Shown: positions 38,276-49,412 of the stretch, piece after piece
Position numbering within the stretch: position 1 is the first letter of the stretch
How the letters are laid out: each line of letters starts with the position of its first letter
NCBI GenBank assembly: GCA_012295275.1
Contig: CM022670.1
Span: forward strand, 30,021,938-30,085,937
Length of the DNA stretch: 64,000 nucleotides
Reading direction: 5' to 3'
DNA from: Chrysomallon squamiferum
Taxonomy: Eukaryota; Mollusca; Gastropoda; Neomphalida; Peltospiridae
The notes under the pieces: generated by a model
What the model saw: the letters and a program-made list of their open reading frames with translations, nothing else
Databases searched by the model: none
Told to the model about the DNA's origin: nothing
Position numbers and translations under genes: made by a program

Positions 38276-39561
38276 ATAAACGATAGATCTGTTTCAAAGA
38301 ATCGCATTACGCTGTTAAGGTAAGATTCATATACTTCATTAAGACAATCAATAGTGCAGTGAGTAAATATGACTTGAGTTAATGCAAATCACAGTTACGT
38401 TTCCACGTACAGCTGATTATTATACATATACTTGTTTCTTTATGTTTTTCTAATTAATAATAGAGGATACCAAAAGAATCCAGGATTCACGAAGTAAATG
38501 CATTTAATCAGATTCCTAACATTATAATGCAGTTTCAGTAATAAACGCTGGCTTTCAGTTAACAACACACCTGATTGAAATGCATGTGGAAAGATATTAA
38601 CCTAATCATACTAATTCTATCTTCTACTTCTTTTATTAAATTCCCAGGACTTTTTTTTTTAAAAAATTTATTTATTTATTTTTTTATAATGAAAAGAATA
38701 CTAATTCCTTCGTTTGTCCAAATACAAAAGATATATTTATTTAAATTATAGTGGATAATCAGCATGAACTTTGTGTGTGACAGTCATTGTTCTCTCTGTG
38801 ATTCATAAACATAGTTCACATAAGATCAAACTCAGTTTTGATATTATATGGTTATATTTTTTACTGAGTACATGTGTGTTCTAGACAAGAGAGACATTGC
38901 TTTACACAGTAGTTAAAAGCTGAAATTTTAAACAGTTGTAAATTAACGTACTGAAAAGAAAGAACATTTGTAAAAAAAAAAAAAAGTAATAATGATAAAT
39001 TAAAAAACAATTTGTTCAACAATTTGTAAGTCTGTCATTTAAGTAATATTAAATAGATGGTGTGTTTACGTATTCACAACATTATATACGTATGTTAGCA
39101 TGATCTCGTATCGTTTTGTCAGTAAAATACGTACACATTCGTTTTTGAAATCTAACAACATTCAGTATAATTTTTTGGTTTTGTTTTTACACAAATTTTT
39201 GAGTACAGAATTCCGTTTCAACAAACCAAGCATAATGAAATATCTGTTAATTTTATTCATTTTAAATGATAAAGTATTTGATTTAATCAAAGATTACAAA
39301 CTGAATACACAGATTTCTGTCTGTCCAATCTGTTATCTTCATTATACAGTCATCTTTCTGGTGATATTTTATTTATTATTTTAATTTTTTTAAAACACAT
39401 TTTATTGCCAATAGCCAGCCTGTAACGCAATTTGCAGGTTGCCACCATAAATGGGAGCCTAAAAGATACTTCATAACAAATAATATTGAATTTTCTCATG
39501 GAATGAGAAATGGTGATAGGAAATTACAATGCCAATGAAGATGTTATTATATTTTCTAAAG
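38276..39561. other. intergenic, nothing supported
   Basis: Unique AT-rich sequence with T- and A-tracts (38650-38690 and 38972-38985). The 94-codon frame at 39100-39384 is hydrophobic by AT-rich composition only. Confidence 0.5.
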
Positions 39562-39760
39562 TGTCGGGAAAGGTCTTTGATGGAAGTGTCTCTGCTGCTA
39601 GTGCTGTTGTTGCTATTTGCGTCAACGATAACGACCCATTGTGGCCACTGGGTCCGCGCCGACTGTCCTGATATTTCTAGTGGAATACTGGATCGATACT
39701 GAATACCTGGAGGTGTAGAAGACTGCTTCTTGATCACACAGCCGAGAGGAAAAGCGATGG
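39562..39760 (+). other. candidate transcribed exon
   Basis: A GC-richer island (about 39580-39790) in AT-rich surroundings. A pyrimidine-rich acceptor-like sequence ends at AG (39560-39561), and a near-consensus donor GTAAGG starts at 39761. An ATG at 39757 with G at -3 and G at +4 lies just before that donor, so the island could be a first coding exon containing little more than ATG-G. No plus-strand frame is open across the whole 199 bp. The minus strand has a 99-codon frame (39471-39770), also unrecognised. Confidence 0.25.
39580..39702 (+). CDS. possible secreted micro-ORF (40 aa)
   Basis: Starts at ATG 39580 and ends with TGA 39700-39702. The product begins MEVSLLLVLLLLFAS, a textbook signal-peptide shape (short n-region, leucine-rich core, small polar residues near position 15-19). 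About 20-24 polar residues follow with two cysteines (residues 21 and 29) and no dibasic site. I do not recognise it. The leucine run is encoded by CTG/TTG codons and could be chance. Start context is mediocre (T at -3, G at +4). It may be a small secreted peptide, an upstream ORF of the candidate exon, or noise. Confidence 0.2.
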   Translation: MEVSLLLVLLLLFASTITTHCGHWVRADCPDISSGILDRY

Positions 39761-41059
39761 GTAAGGGCAAATTTCATTTGGTGGCGCTTTTTCCAAACCA
39801 TTAGCACTAAATTCTTTCATTAGACCCCTATCGTGCACGCATGGTTTATTCGCCTAAGAGATAGCAGTGTGACAGGTTGGAGGATACTCTGCTTCCAGTG
39901 AACATGTTTATCGGAATTAGATAGAGGTGTGATTTCACCTTGGCGAGAAAAGAGTAAGTACCATTCTAATGTTAAAGTCGTCACCGTTATAAAGTAGATA
40001 TGAGGGATTTTTTTCTGTTTTAGTCATCAGCTTATTATTTATTATTCTTTCTTATTAGTTCGTTTTAATTTCAGTTTCCTATTACTCTTCTCTCCATTAT
40101 CTGATATTATCTCTTTTGCTTTTGTTTATTATTTCGAATGATTTTTATAATATACATAATATTTGGTATAACAATATATTCACGTTAAAACCTAAAACAA
40201 TGCACGTTTCTTGAATTTATTTCCTTGTTATTTGGTGCTTTTCAAGAAAATGATATATTATTATCATATCTGTGAAATAGTTGTTTGGTATGTTCACTTA
40301 AATGTGAATAGCTTTTTGTGTTTTAAAATCACAACTAAGGTAATGTTTTTAATTAAGTTTCTAAATCTTTTATACATAGAGGTTCAGAAAAAATACTTTA
40401 AACATATAAGTCTCTGTAAAACCATGATTTATGTCGAATTCTGAAAATTAATTAATTCGATATACAGCATGAAACTAAGAAAATCTATATTCACGACACA
40501 CAACGCGATGACAAACGTGTAAACTAAGCAACGATAAAGATTGCTTGGCGACCTCTAACAAGTATGCAAATTGATCGCTGCGTGTTTTACATACTCAACT
40601 CTACACAGACTTGCTCAAACAAGACAGTTCTTATTATGTCATGATCAAAAATTGTAATTGTACTGCGATTATTTGTATCCGCGGTTAAGTCACATTTAAC
40701 ATTTCTAAATCATTATTATTGCTTTTCTCTTTCGTCTCCTCTTTCGTCCCTTTATTTCTCCTCCTTCTCCCTTTTTCTTTTTTTTCATTCTTTCTTGTCT
40801 TCTACTGTTTCTTGTTACGTTGAACTTTTAAGAAAATATAATAAGTTAATTATCTTCTTGCTGTACGCCGCAGAGTACATAATTACGTTTGGCTTCGATT
40901 TACAAAGCAGATGCTATTATAAAGAGAAAACTAAACATGGGATTTAGCAGTGCATTAAATATTAATAACAGTGATTCGGTATAGATATTAGACATTCACT
41001 TCAAGTTAATACAGCCAGACATACTCTTAGTCATCATGTTATTATTAACTTATTATGTG
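39761..41059. other. intergenic, nothing supported
   Basis: Unique AT-rich sequence with a CT-rich patch (40720-40800). No gene supported. Confidence 0.5.
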
Positions 41060-41300
41060 TTATATATATGTGTATATATGTATGTATGTATGTATGTTTG
41101 TATGTATGTATGTAGGTAGGTAGGTAGGTAGGTATGAAGGTATGTTTGTATGTTTGTATGTATGTATGAATGTATGTATGTATGTATATATATGCTTGTA
41201 CATAATATGTACGTATGTATATATATGTATATGTATGTGTCTATTTTATCTATTTATATGTATGTGTCTATTTTATCTATTTATGTATGTATATGTTGTT
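41060..41300. repeat. (TATG)n / (TAGG)n microsatellite mosaic
   Basis: TATG arrays, a run of TAGG units (about 41112-41133), TTTG variants, and a near-duplicated phrase TGTCTATTTTATCTATTTAT (41238-41257 and again 41264-41283). Confidence 0.93.
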
Positions 41301-41599
41301 TATTAGTCTGAATAGCAGTTGTCTAAATAAGTATTTATCTAGTTTCAAATATTTATCTAGCTTGAATTATTTAAGAGATAAGAGCAGCCACAGTGAAAAT
41401 ATAAGTACTATTAGTCAAGATACAAACGCGTGACATTTCTCAGAATAATTTTATCTGATAACTTTTATTTATATACACCAGGCTTTATTGGAGATAATGG
41501 TGTGATTTTCTCTATTGCTATTTTCCAAATCAAAAATGGAAACGGAATACTATTTTGCTTATCTCTGTATCTTTGGTTTAATATAAAATACGTAAGACA

Positions 41600-41631
<32 letters not shown>

Positions 41632-42129
41632 ACACATATACACAAAATATCCACCATAAAATTCATATTTGATAAGCTTATCAAAAATTATGATACTCTC
41701 ATATTTATATTAAACTAGGAGCCAAAATATTTCATCTTCTGTTAAAACATCCACCTTGTCGTTATGTCTTGTTTATTTATTTATATGTCAAATGAAACGG
41801 AACTGTTAGTTATATCTTGTTTATAAGTTTGATGTATTTTAATAAATCCAGTACTTAAATCACACAAATAAGAGTTAATATAAGAAAAGCAGTGTTTAGA
41901 ATGGTAATGGACGATTAACTAATCAGCTGGCTCGTTTTGATAATTGGCCTAATTAGTATATCAGTAATCGCATCACTTTTTTTGGAATGAAGACCATTTA
42001 CAAATATTTTTAGTTTATTGTTATATACAAGTTTATTATTGTATTAGTATTATTACTTTGTACAGACACTTTTTTAAAAACAATGTATTTGTTTTCAAGT
42101 CTGTTAAAGCATTTAGTCGCAATTTCTGC

Positions 42130-42161
<32 letters not shown>

Positions 42162-42378
42162 ATTATTATTATTATTATATTTATTTATTTATATATTTTT
42201 TGACTAATATAGTACTAGAATATGACACATGAATGTATATAGTCTATGTAATTAATGACTTTTACCTCATAACACATATTTCAGTACACCAGACATCTCA
42301 GTGTATGACCTTGATATTAATTATTATGGCCGTTACTCTATCAGTACCTTACAATCATATCAAACTTCATGACTGTTT

Positions 42379-42381
<3 letters not shown>
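41301..42381. other. intergenic with (CA)n and T26
   Basis: Contains a (CA)n tract (about 41600-41636) and an uninterrupted T26 run (42130-42155) followed by ATT units. No gene supported. Confidence 0.6.

Positions 42382-42468
<87 letters not shown>
42382..42468. repeat. (GA)n microsatellite
   Basis: About 43 uninterrupted GA units, followed by decayed GATA/GACA sequence to about 42600. Confidence 0.97.
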
Positions 42469-42475
<7 letters not shown>

Positions 42476-44324
42476 AATAAATAGATGGATATACGGGCAG
42501 AGAGAAACAGACAGTCAGATAGATAAATAGATGATATGCTATCTATTTATTTGTCTATTTGTATATCTGTCTGTCAGTATGTTGATCTATCTATTTACAA
42601 ACAGAGACACACATACATACATATACATACACATACAAAACCCCACATTTATAGACATAGCCAGATAGATGTATATAGTAACAGAGGGAAATAATGAGAC
42701 AGAAAAAGAGAGAAAGAACGTGAAAAGGAAACGAAATACTATCTATAACACCTAAATGTCAGTTACCTGAGTTTAGATGAATACAGTGTTTAGGTTTTGT
42801 GTATCGTCAACTTGTTATTAGCTGGCACTGATCGGTCGATGGTTTTCACGGCTAAACCTTTGAATCTTTCAAGATTATAAACGATTACAGAATAAGTGGA
42901 CAACATGATTGCAGATATTTTTCAGATCACAGCATTGGTTTCTATTCTGAACTCCAAAACATTTAATTAAAAGCCTTGAAGAAAACACACAGTGCTATTT
43001 TTCTGTCCACTATTAATTAAAAAGGGATGTCTCATTTTATTCAGTGTTCATTCATTCATAGAATATTAGCATTAGATGTCTTAATCATACGTTTCAATAT
43101 GCTGTATTATATGTTTTGACCGTAATTACGTTTTAAATTTTTAATTTACTTTTCTTTTAATGTAATCAGAAGAATGATACATTTAGTTGTCTTAAATCTA
43201 ATGTTATGAGTACAAGTCAAATACTTCCTATTTATAACGTGAAGTAGCTTATACATAGATATTACGATAATTAAAACCATCTGTGTGGTTGGTCTACCGC
43301 GATTCTTGGGCAGTGATACTTATTACGTATGTAGCCTAAATATGAACAGTCAAAATTACTGACTGTAGGTTAATATCCCCTTTAGCCCTGATCCATTATT
43401 CTGAACAATCCCTGACACTGAGTTTCATATAAAATACCGAACAGTGAGTATACACAATTTATCCTGGATTCTCTTGATATCCTTTTTTATTAATTAGATA
43501 AAAGCAATCTACGAAGATACGCATTTATACATATATATACGCTCTCTTAAACAAATACACATGCACAGACACACATATGCGCACACACATATATACACAT
43601 TCTCACCCTCTAACATATATACAATTTTTGATATAATGTATTAATAATACACGTTTTTAGAGAAGATATTTAACGCTTGTAGAAAGTAAGAAGACCAGAT
43701 ATTGTATGAAAATAGATATTTAAAATATATAGACAAGTAAATATAATATTTAATGATTATAGATAGTATTTCATTAATGCATACAGTATAAACAGATCAG
43801 ATATTTTACGAATATCAACAATCAGTACAGAAAACATACGCAGTAATTTTAAAATTCAAGTTCGTGTTGTTTTCACACTGGTATTAAAGGAATTCTGATG
43901 CACTGAACATTTTGTATACTTGAACACTGCTATCTACAAACTACGTATTACGCTTTAGGCGCCAAATCCAATTCGTTTGCTGTTAGTGATTTGGAATATC
44001 ATTAACACATGGTGCACTGCCCACTCGTAATGGACATTAACAGCGGCTTAATATTATGTCCCTCACTAAACTGGGATATGCAGTCGTTTGTCTAGAAAAC
44101 ATTACTATGAGCATACAAAATAAAGATTCCTCTAAATAAGCACAATTCGCAGGAACTTGTAGTCAAATCATGAAGGTGCTAACATAAAACTATAACTTCT
44201 TGTAGTTGTAATTATTCATTATTGTCAGCAGTCGTAATAGAATTTTGTGGTAGCACGATTCACATGATAGTGAGTTACACTGATATTCTACCAAAGCATT
44301 ATGGTTGGTCCAGCACAATGCAAC
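42469..44324. other. intergenic, nothing supported
   Basis: Decayed GATA/CATA sequence to about 42700, then unique AT-rich DNA. No open frames of note. Confidence 0.5.
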
Positions 44325-44480
44325 TAATAAGGAACACAGCATCAGTGATGGTCAACCCCAGCGTCAGTGATGATCAACTACAACTTTAATGATAGTCAAC
44401 TACAAGTCAGCGAGGGTCCATTTCAAGGACATTTATAGTTAACCATAACATCAATCATGATCAACCGCAATGGTCAGCAT
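44325..44480. repeat. degenerate tandem array, period about 22 bp
   Basis: Repeated phrases of the form CAGTGATGGTCAACC. Anchors GTCAAC/ATCAAC/GTTAAC occur near 44351, 44373, 44395, 44416, 44438 and 44460, about 22 bp apart, giving roughly six to seven diverged units. GC content is higher than in the other decayed arrays. Confidence 0.75.
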
Positions 44481-46026
44481 TAATGTTCGTGATGTTTTAA
44501 TTCCAGTGACAATCTTCCTGTTATATTTAGTTCTGTTAATATTAGTGACAAACATGTGAACATACACCGGACGAATAGAGATAAATCAACCTTGTCTGAT
44601 CAATGTAGCTTCGGTAGGAGAGCGTTTCACAGCTAACTAACAGGGTGATTTTCGTCTGAAACAAAAATACTTTCTTATCTCATGCACTGTTTTTTTCTGT
44701 GCAACAGCAAATAGCTTTAGTTTGGTCAAATGTTAATTGCCATATGGACTGAGGTACAATATTGCTGTTGTAATAGGGAACAATACACATTCATACTATG
44801 AGCATCATTGTTCAAAGAAGAAATATTATACGTACAGGAATACAAATATTTAAATAAATACTTCACTAATTATTTTGGTTTTATTTTCAGATACATAGAT
44901 TTTATACCAAGAAAAACAACAAAGAGTATTTTTATCTAATATCAAACTTAACCCATGAAAAGCGAGTTTTCAAACTCTGCAAGCACCAGCGTTATCATTG
45001 TTAATACATAACTGCACATATAAATAGAAATAAAGACATTACAGCTACTTACAGATGTATTACATATATCTGTTTTATACAAATATGTACAAAGAAATAT
45101 TATATTTTTGTTATTATAATTTTAAAATCAGTTATAATGCTTTACGCGCATATGCAAACATACATAAATTCTTTATAAGGCTTCGAAAATTTATTTAAAT
45201 ATTATTTATTTACTGTCGTTTTATAATTTGATTTATTTTCATTTTCATTTTAGTATTTTTTTATTTGTTATTCATTTATCTTTTTCAATTTCATTTTTCG
45301 TGTATTCTACTAATAATTTTGTGACAGCCCATGCATATGAAGATGAACATTTCTGTGAATTCATCAATATTTTTGTTTCAGCGTATTTGACTCATTTCAA
45401 TAACTGAATAAATTATAAAAGAAAGCCACGATTGAAGTTTAGATTCATCTGTAATCATATTAAGAGACACCTCCATATACTGGTCGAAGATTTTTTACGT
45501 GGGCATAGAAATAAGAGGCTTTATTTATTTGTTAATTTGCTTGTTTTGTTTTGTTTTATTAATAATCCTCCTATGTGAAAAAATTAAGAAATATTTCATT
45601 ATTCCCATGAAATTTAATTTAATTTCTTAAACTTCTGTATTTCGTTCTTTTGATTTTGTTTCGTTCAAAACTATAAAACTATTCTGTTTCATTTTCTTTC
45701 TTTAATTTTTTTTTACTATTTTGTCAATTTTTGTTTCCACATTCCAAAGCTACGACATAAGGAAATAAGCATTCGAACAAATAATAAATACTAGCAGATT
45801 TATCTGCTCGCAGTAATGATAATATTAAATCAATTAAACGTTTAAAAGAACTAAGAAAACACACATAAAAAAATAATAATAATAATATCAACAACATGCA
45901 GGATTACGAATAACAATTTGTTTCCATTAAGTCCTAATGCTCGATCCTGCGGTTCCCTCTCACTGACTCCATCCCCCAAAAAAAAAAAAAATAAAAATAA
46001 ATAAATAAATAAAAATAAAAATAATA
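44481..46026. other. intergenic, nothing supported
   Basis: Unique AT-rich DNA ending in an A-rich AAAT stretch (45976-46026) into which the next element appears to have inserted. Confidence 0.5.
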
Positions 46027-46648
46027 GGGTCATTCCGTGTCAAATCTGAAATTTTAGGCCAATCGAACCAGTGGTGTGGGAGATATGCCCCACCCCCGAA
46101 TTTTGACTATTTTGAGGAACTACTGGGCAAATCTTCATAAAATTGGTATTGTTGAAAAGGCAATATGACAAGGATTTCAAATCTGTCATTACTGTTCAGT
46201 TTGGAAAATGTTGGGGTACGCTAGCCTTTTGACCTTTGTTATGACCTTGAAATTGACCTTGTGGATCACATGACCTTGAGATGACCTTTATTGAAATTTA
46301 ATCTCTCCCACATGTTAACTAAAACATATAACAGTTTCCTGGGTGTAATATATTTTGTTTACTTGGAATCCTTGTCATATTGCCTTTTCAACAATACCAA
46401 TTTTATGAAGATTGGCCCAGTAGTTCCTGAGATATGAGGGTTCAAAAGTTGGTGGTCACGCCCATTTTTGCCAAAAATCTTAAAATTCGGGTGGGTGGGG
46501 TGGGGCTATATCTACCACACCACGAGTCCGATTGGCCTAAAATTTCAGATTTGGTACTGTGGGATCCCAGTTAACAAGTATACCAAGTTTCATACAAATC
46601 TGAGACGGTCCAGTTTAACCCATTGGGTGATTTGACACGGAATAACCC
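46027..46648. mobile_element. foldback MITE with 20-bp terminal inverted repeats
   Basis: The 622-bp segment begins GGGTCATTCCGTGTCAAATC and its end, read on the other strand, begins GGGTTATTCCGTGTCAAATC (19 of 20 identical). It is flanked on both sides by AATAATA, a possible 7-bp target-site duplication, though in AT-rich context. Long subterminal inverted segments pair inside it: about 46038-46105 with 46478-46555, and about 46108-46182 with 46367-46441. They surround a loop of about 180 bp. There is no coding sequence, so it is a non-autonomous DNA transposon. The right arm has an extra stretch (about 46553-46628) not matched on the left. I do not assign a superfamily. Confidence 0.85.
46230..46288 (-). 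promoter_or_regulatory. cluster of five TGACCTT nuclear-receptor-type half-sites
   Basis: TGACCTT occurs at 46230, 46242, 46254, 46271 and 46282 in the loop of the MITE. Two copies extend to TGACCTTGA, whose complement TCAAGGTCA is the classic extended monomer site of ERR and NR5A/FTZ-F1 receptors. All five have the same orientation, with start spacing 12, 12, 17 and 11 bp. It may be a decayed 12-bp tandem repeat rather than a selected enhancer. Binding is inferred from motif only. Confidence 0.5.
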
Positions 46649-47219
46649 AATAATAAAAAAATATAAAAAATTACCTTTTCACAGATTTTTTTTCTTGTTG
46701 TAATTTCCATTTCCTCTTAGGTAACGGTTTCAACACTGTGAGTCTAGAGATTTCATGTTATTTTTTGTGCGGCACAGTTTCTGTTTGCCTGTCATAATTT
46801 TCTATCACTGCGGGTCTTCGTATCACACTGCCGTAGGCGTTATGTAAAGAATAACAAGTAACCTAAAGAAACAGGCTTTTCCTTTTTCTAGATTGCAAGA
46901 TCAAAAGTTCACTTACTCTGTCAGGGGGCATGATAAATAGATCTAAGAAGTATTTACTGAAGTGGGCTTTAAAACAAGACCTTATTTGATCAGAAATATG
47001 AATAAAATTGTAATAATTTTGTTTATGAAACTGCATACAAATTTTCTGGGATATATAATATGTAATTTGTAACAGTGGTAGTAGCTGTTGTTGTTATAGA
47101 ATAGTGGTAAAGTACTTGGGTTTGTAGTATTACTATAGTTATATTTACTGTTTTAGTAATATTAAAAAAAAAAAAACTCGCAGAAGCAGTGCGAGTTGTC
47201 GCATATGGTTAGAAATAAT
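46649..47219. other. intergenic, nothing supported
   Basis: Unique sequence with an A14 tract (47166-47177 region). No gene supported. Confidence 0.5.
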
Positions 47220-47550
47220 AGTAACATTATTGGTAGTAGTCGTACTAGGGTAATAATTGTATTAGTAGTAATAGCCGTAATAGGTTAGTAGTAATAGTAA
47301 TAGTAGTCGAACTAAGGTTAGCAGTAATAGTAATATTAGTAGTAAAAGTCGTACTAGGGCTAGCAGTAATAATAATATTAGCAGAACTAGTCGTAATAGG
47401 GCTAACAGTAATAATAACAATGGTAGCAACAGTCATGCAAGGGTTAGCAGTGATAGTAATATTAGTAGTAGTTGTCGCACTAGGATTATTATTATTAGTA
47501 GTACTAGGGCTAATAATAACAGTAATAGTGATAGTAGTGGCGGTGGTAAC
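47220..47550. repeat. degenerate tandem array, unit about 33-43 bp
   Basis: Units consist of a complex core such as CGTACTAGGGCTAGCAGTAA followed by variable AAT/AGT triplets. Cores lie near 47242, 47275, 47309, 47351, 47391, 47433, 47476 and 47500. This is a minisatellite built partly of trinucleotides. The minus frame at 47245-47436 and the plus frame at 47420-47629 are translations of it. Confidence 0.8.
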
Positions 47551-49312
47551 ACCTAGACAAATTTATTGTTATTACGAAACTTTGATTTATTTTAATATTT
47601 TGTTAAAACCATTGTTCATACATTTATAAGGAAATAAAGAAATGATACATTACACAAATGGTCGACTTACTTACTTTTCTCAAACCATTCGCTTCAGAGT
47701 GTTAGTGCTGACTGATTCGGTGTCAAATCAAAGCTATTTTCAGCAAACTGAGAGACAATCTTAATGTAATTCAAAGGCTGTTGTGTCTCCATTCTGCAGA
47801 ATATACGACAGCAAATGGAATTTCGTGCTGAAAAAGACTCATCAATGAAGAGGGAAGCTTGCAATAAGCAAAAAATTAAATTTGCTATGAACTGCGGGCA
47901 GTTGCCCACTGACTGTCAGAACGGGGATTTAATTCTTCCAGTCAAGATGAAATAGGATTTAACAAAATGATTGAATTTATCTCCAAGATTTTCCCGAAAT
48001 GAGAACTCAAAACAAAATGACTGCCAAAATTGCTTTTCAGAATAGTGATGCTGTTTGGAGCGATTTAGCCATAGAGACTAATTCAACATAAGAAATACTA
48101 GAGTACTGACAGGTGATGGATTTTTTTTTTTTTTTTTTTTTTAATTTTCTGTTTTTGGAAGGATGAATTTTATAAAAGAAAAATGAATCTAAATTAGAAA
48201 GAATATTGTTATTTAATAATCCGCTGTAACATCAGTTAGGTTTCTTTTCCATCATTCCAAGTATACACAATACAATTGCTGGCGGAATTTTTTTCGTGAA
48301 AAGTTTTAGAAGTAGTTTGGAAAAGACAATTAGTTTTGTTAAAAATTACAGACCAGCGGTCTTAAGATAATTTTTAATAAAAAAAAAAATCCAAATAAAA
48401 TAAAATAAAATAAATAACTACAAACAGATAATATATATATGTAATATAAAAAGAAAGATAAAAAAAAAAGGTAGAAGAATCCTAAAATGCTCAAAACATA
48501 ATCAGCCCAAATAGTTTGCATTATTACTTTAAGCAGCTGTCGTTTCCTTTCTTAATGAAATTTTGCCAGCAAGCAGTTGGCTGACATAATAAACTAATCA
48601 TCGTTATGGAACAATAATTCGTCTTGAAAACTGCAGCTGTGCTGAGGCGATATTCACAGATGCATAAGGTTTTGTAATCAGCAAATAAAAACAAAAATAA
48701 AGTCACGCATTATTTACTGCAGCTAACAAGACGTCAGTAACAATAATACTTCAAATACCATTATGACGTCATAAAAACACTACTGATGGTGTTTGCTGTA
48801 CTGCCTTATTTATATCGATATATTTTTAAAATTATTTTTCTTAAATAGATTCTTTATTTATTTTTGGCTGATGGAAATGAAAAAGAACGATGACGAAGAC
48901 AATAACAACAAGTATTATTATTATTATTATCATCATCATCATTTACAACAAAATAATAGCAGTTAACAAAGAAAATACATTAAATCAAAGATTATACTAA
49001 TCAAATCCATTGTAAAATATTTGTATAACTTACAATCATCAGTTTTATGAATAAATGTTTACGTACGCAGAGAAGGTTCATTGTTGCAAGCTTTTTCTAC
49101 TTGAAATATATCATTATTAAATGTTTATTTGCGCTGGTGTCATTTCCCGTTGACATTCGTTTCTCCTTACCTTTTACATAATAGTTTATTGATTATCAGA
49201 ATATGGAATAAAAGGGTTGCGTGCCTTCTACAGAAATTAGTTATTCAAAATCTGTACCACAGTAAAGAAAACATTATTCAAAGTTAACAGACACTTTTAT
49301 TATCTCTTAAAC
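47551..49312. other. intergenic, nothing supported
   Basis: Contains T-tract 48120-48142, AAAT units (48395-48416), a 12-bp palindrome TATGACGTCATA with a full CRE (48762-48773), and ATT/ATC units (48914-48941). A GC-richer patch (47690-47920) has a 71-codon minus frame that I cannot assign. Confidence 0.5.
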
Positions 49313-49412
49313 TATCTACTTTATTTGTTGGATTGTTTTGTGTCTCCGTTTATATATATATATATATATATATAAACGGAGACACAAAACAATCCAACAA
49401 ATAAAGTAGATA
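49313..49412. repeat. perfect 100-bp palindrome with (TA)n centre
   Basis: Two 50-bp arms are exact reverse complements. The complex part of each arm (about 38 bp, for example GGATTGTTTTGTGTCTCCG on the left) is followed by a central TA tract, 49351-49374, so there is no spacer. It could extrude as a cruciform or be transcribed as a long hairpin. Perfect arms imply recent origin, a mobile inverted-repeat element, or an assembly or library artefact. Confidence 0.95.

Noticed and set aside
37902-38286. 117- and 121-codon Cys/Tyr/Val-rich frames that could suggest a cysteine-rich peptide
   Set aside because: They are translations of GT/TATG microsatellite. Cysteines come from TGT units, not from a folded protein.
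42233-42484. 83-codon frame ending in an Arg-Glu repeat
   Set aside because: The Arg-Glu run is the (GA)n microsatellite. The upstream part has no coding character.
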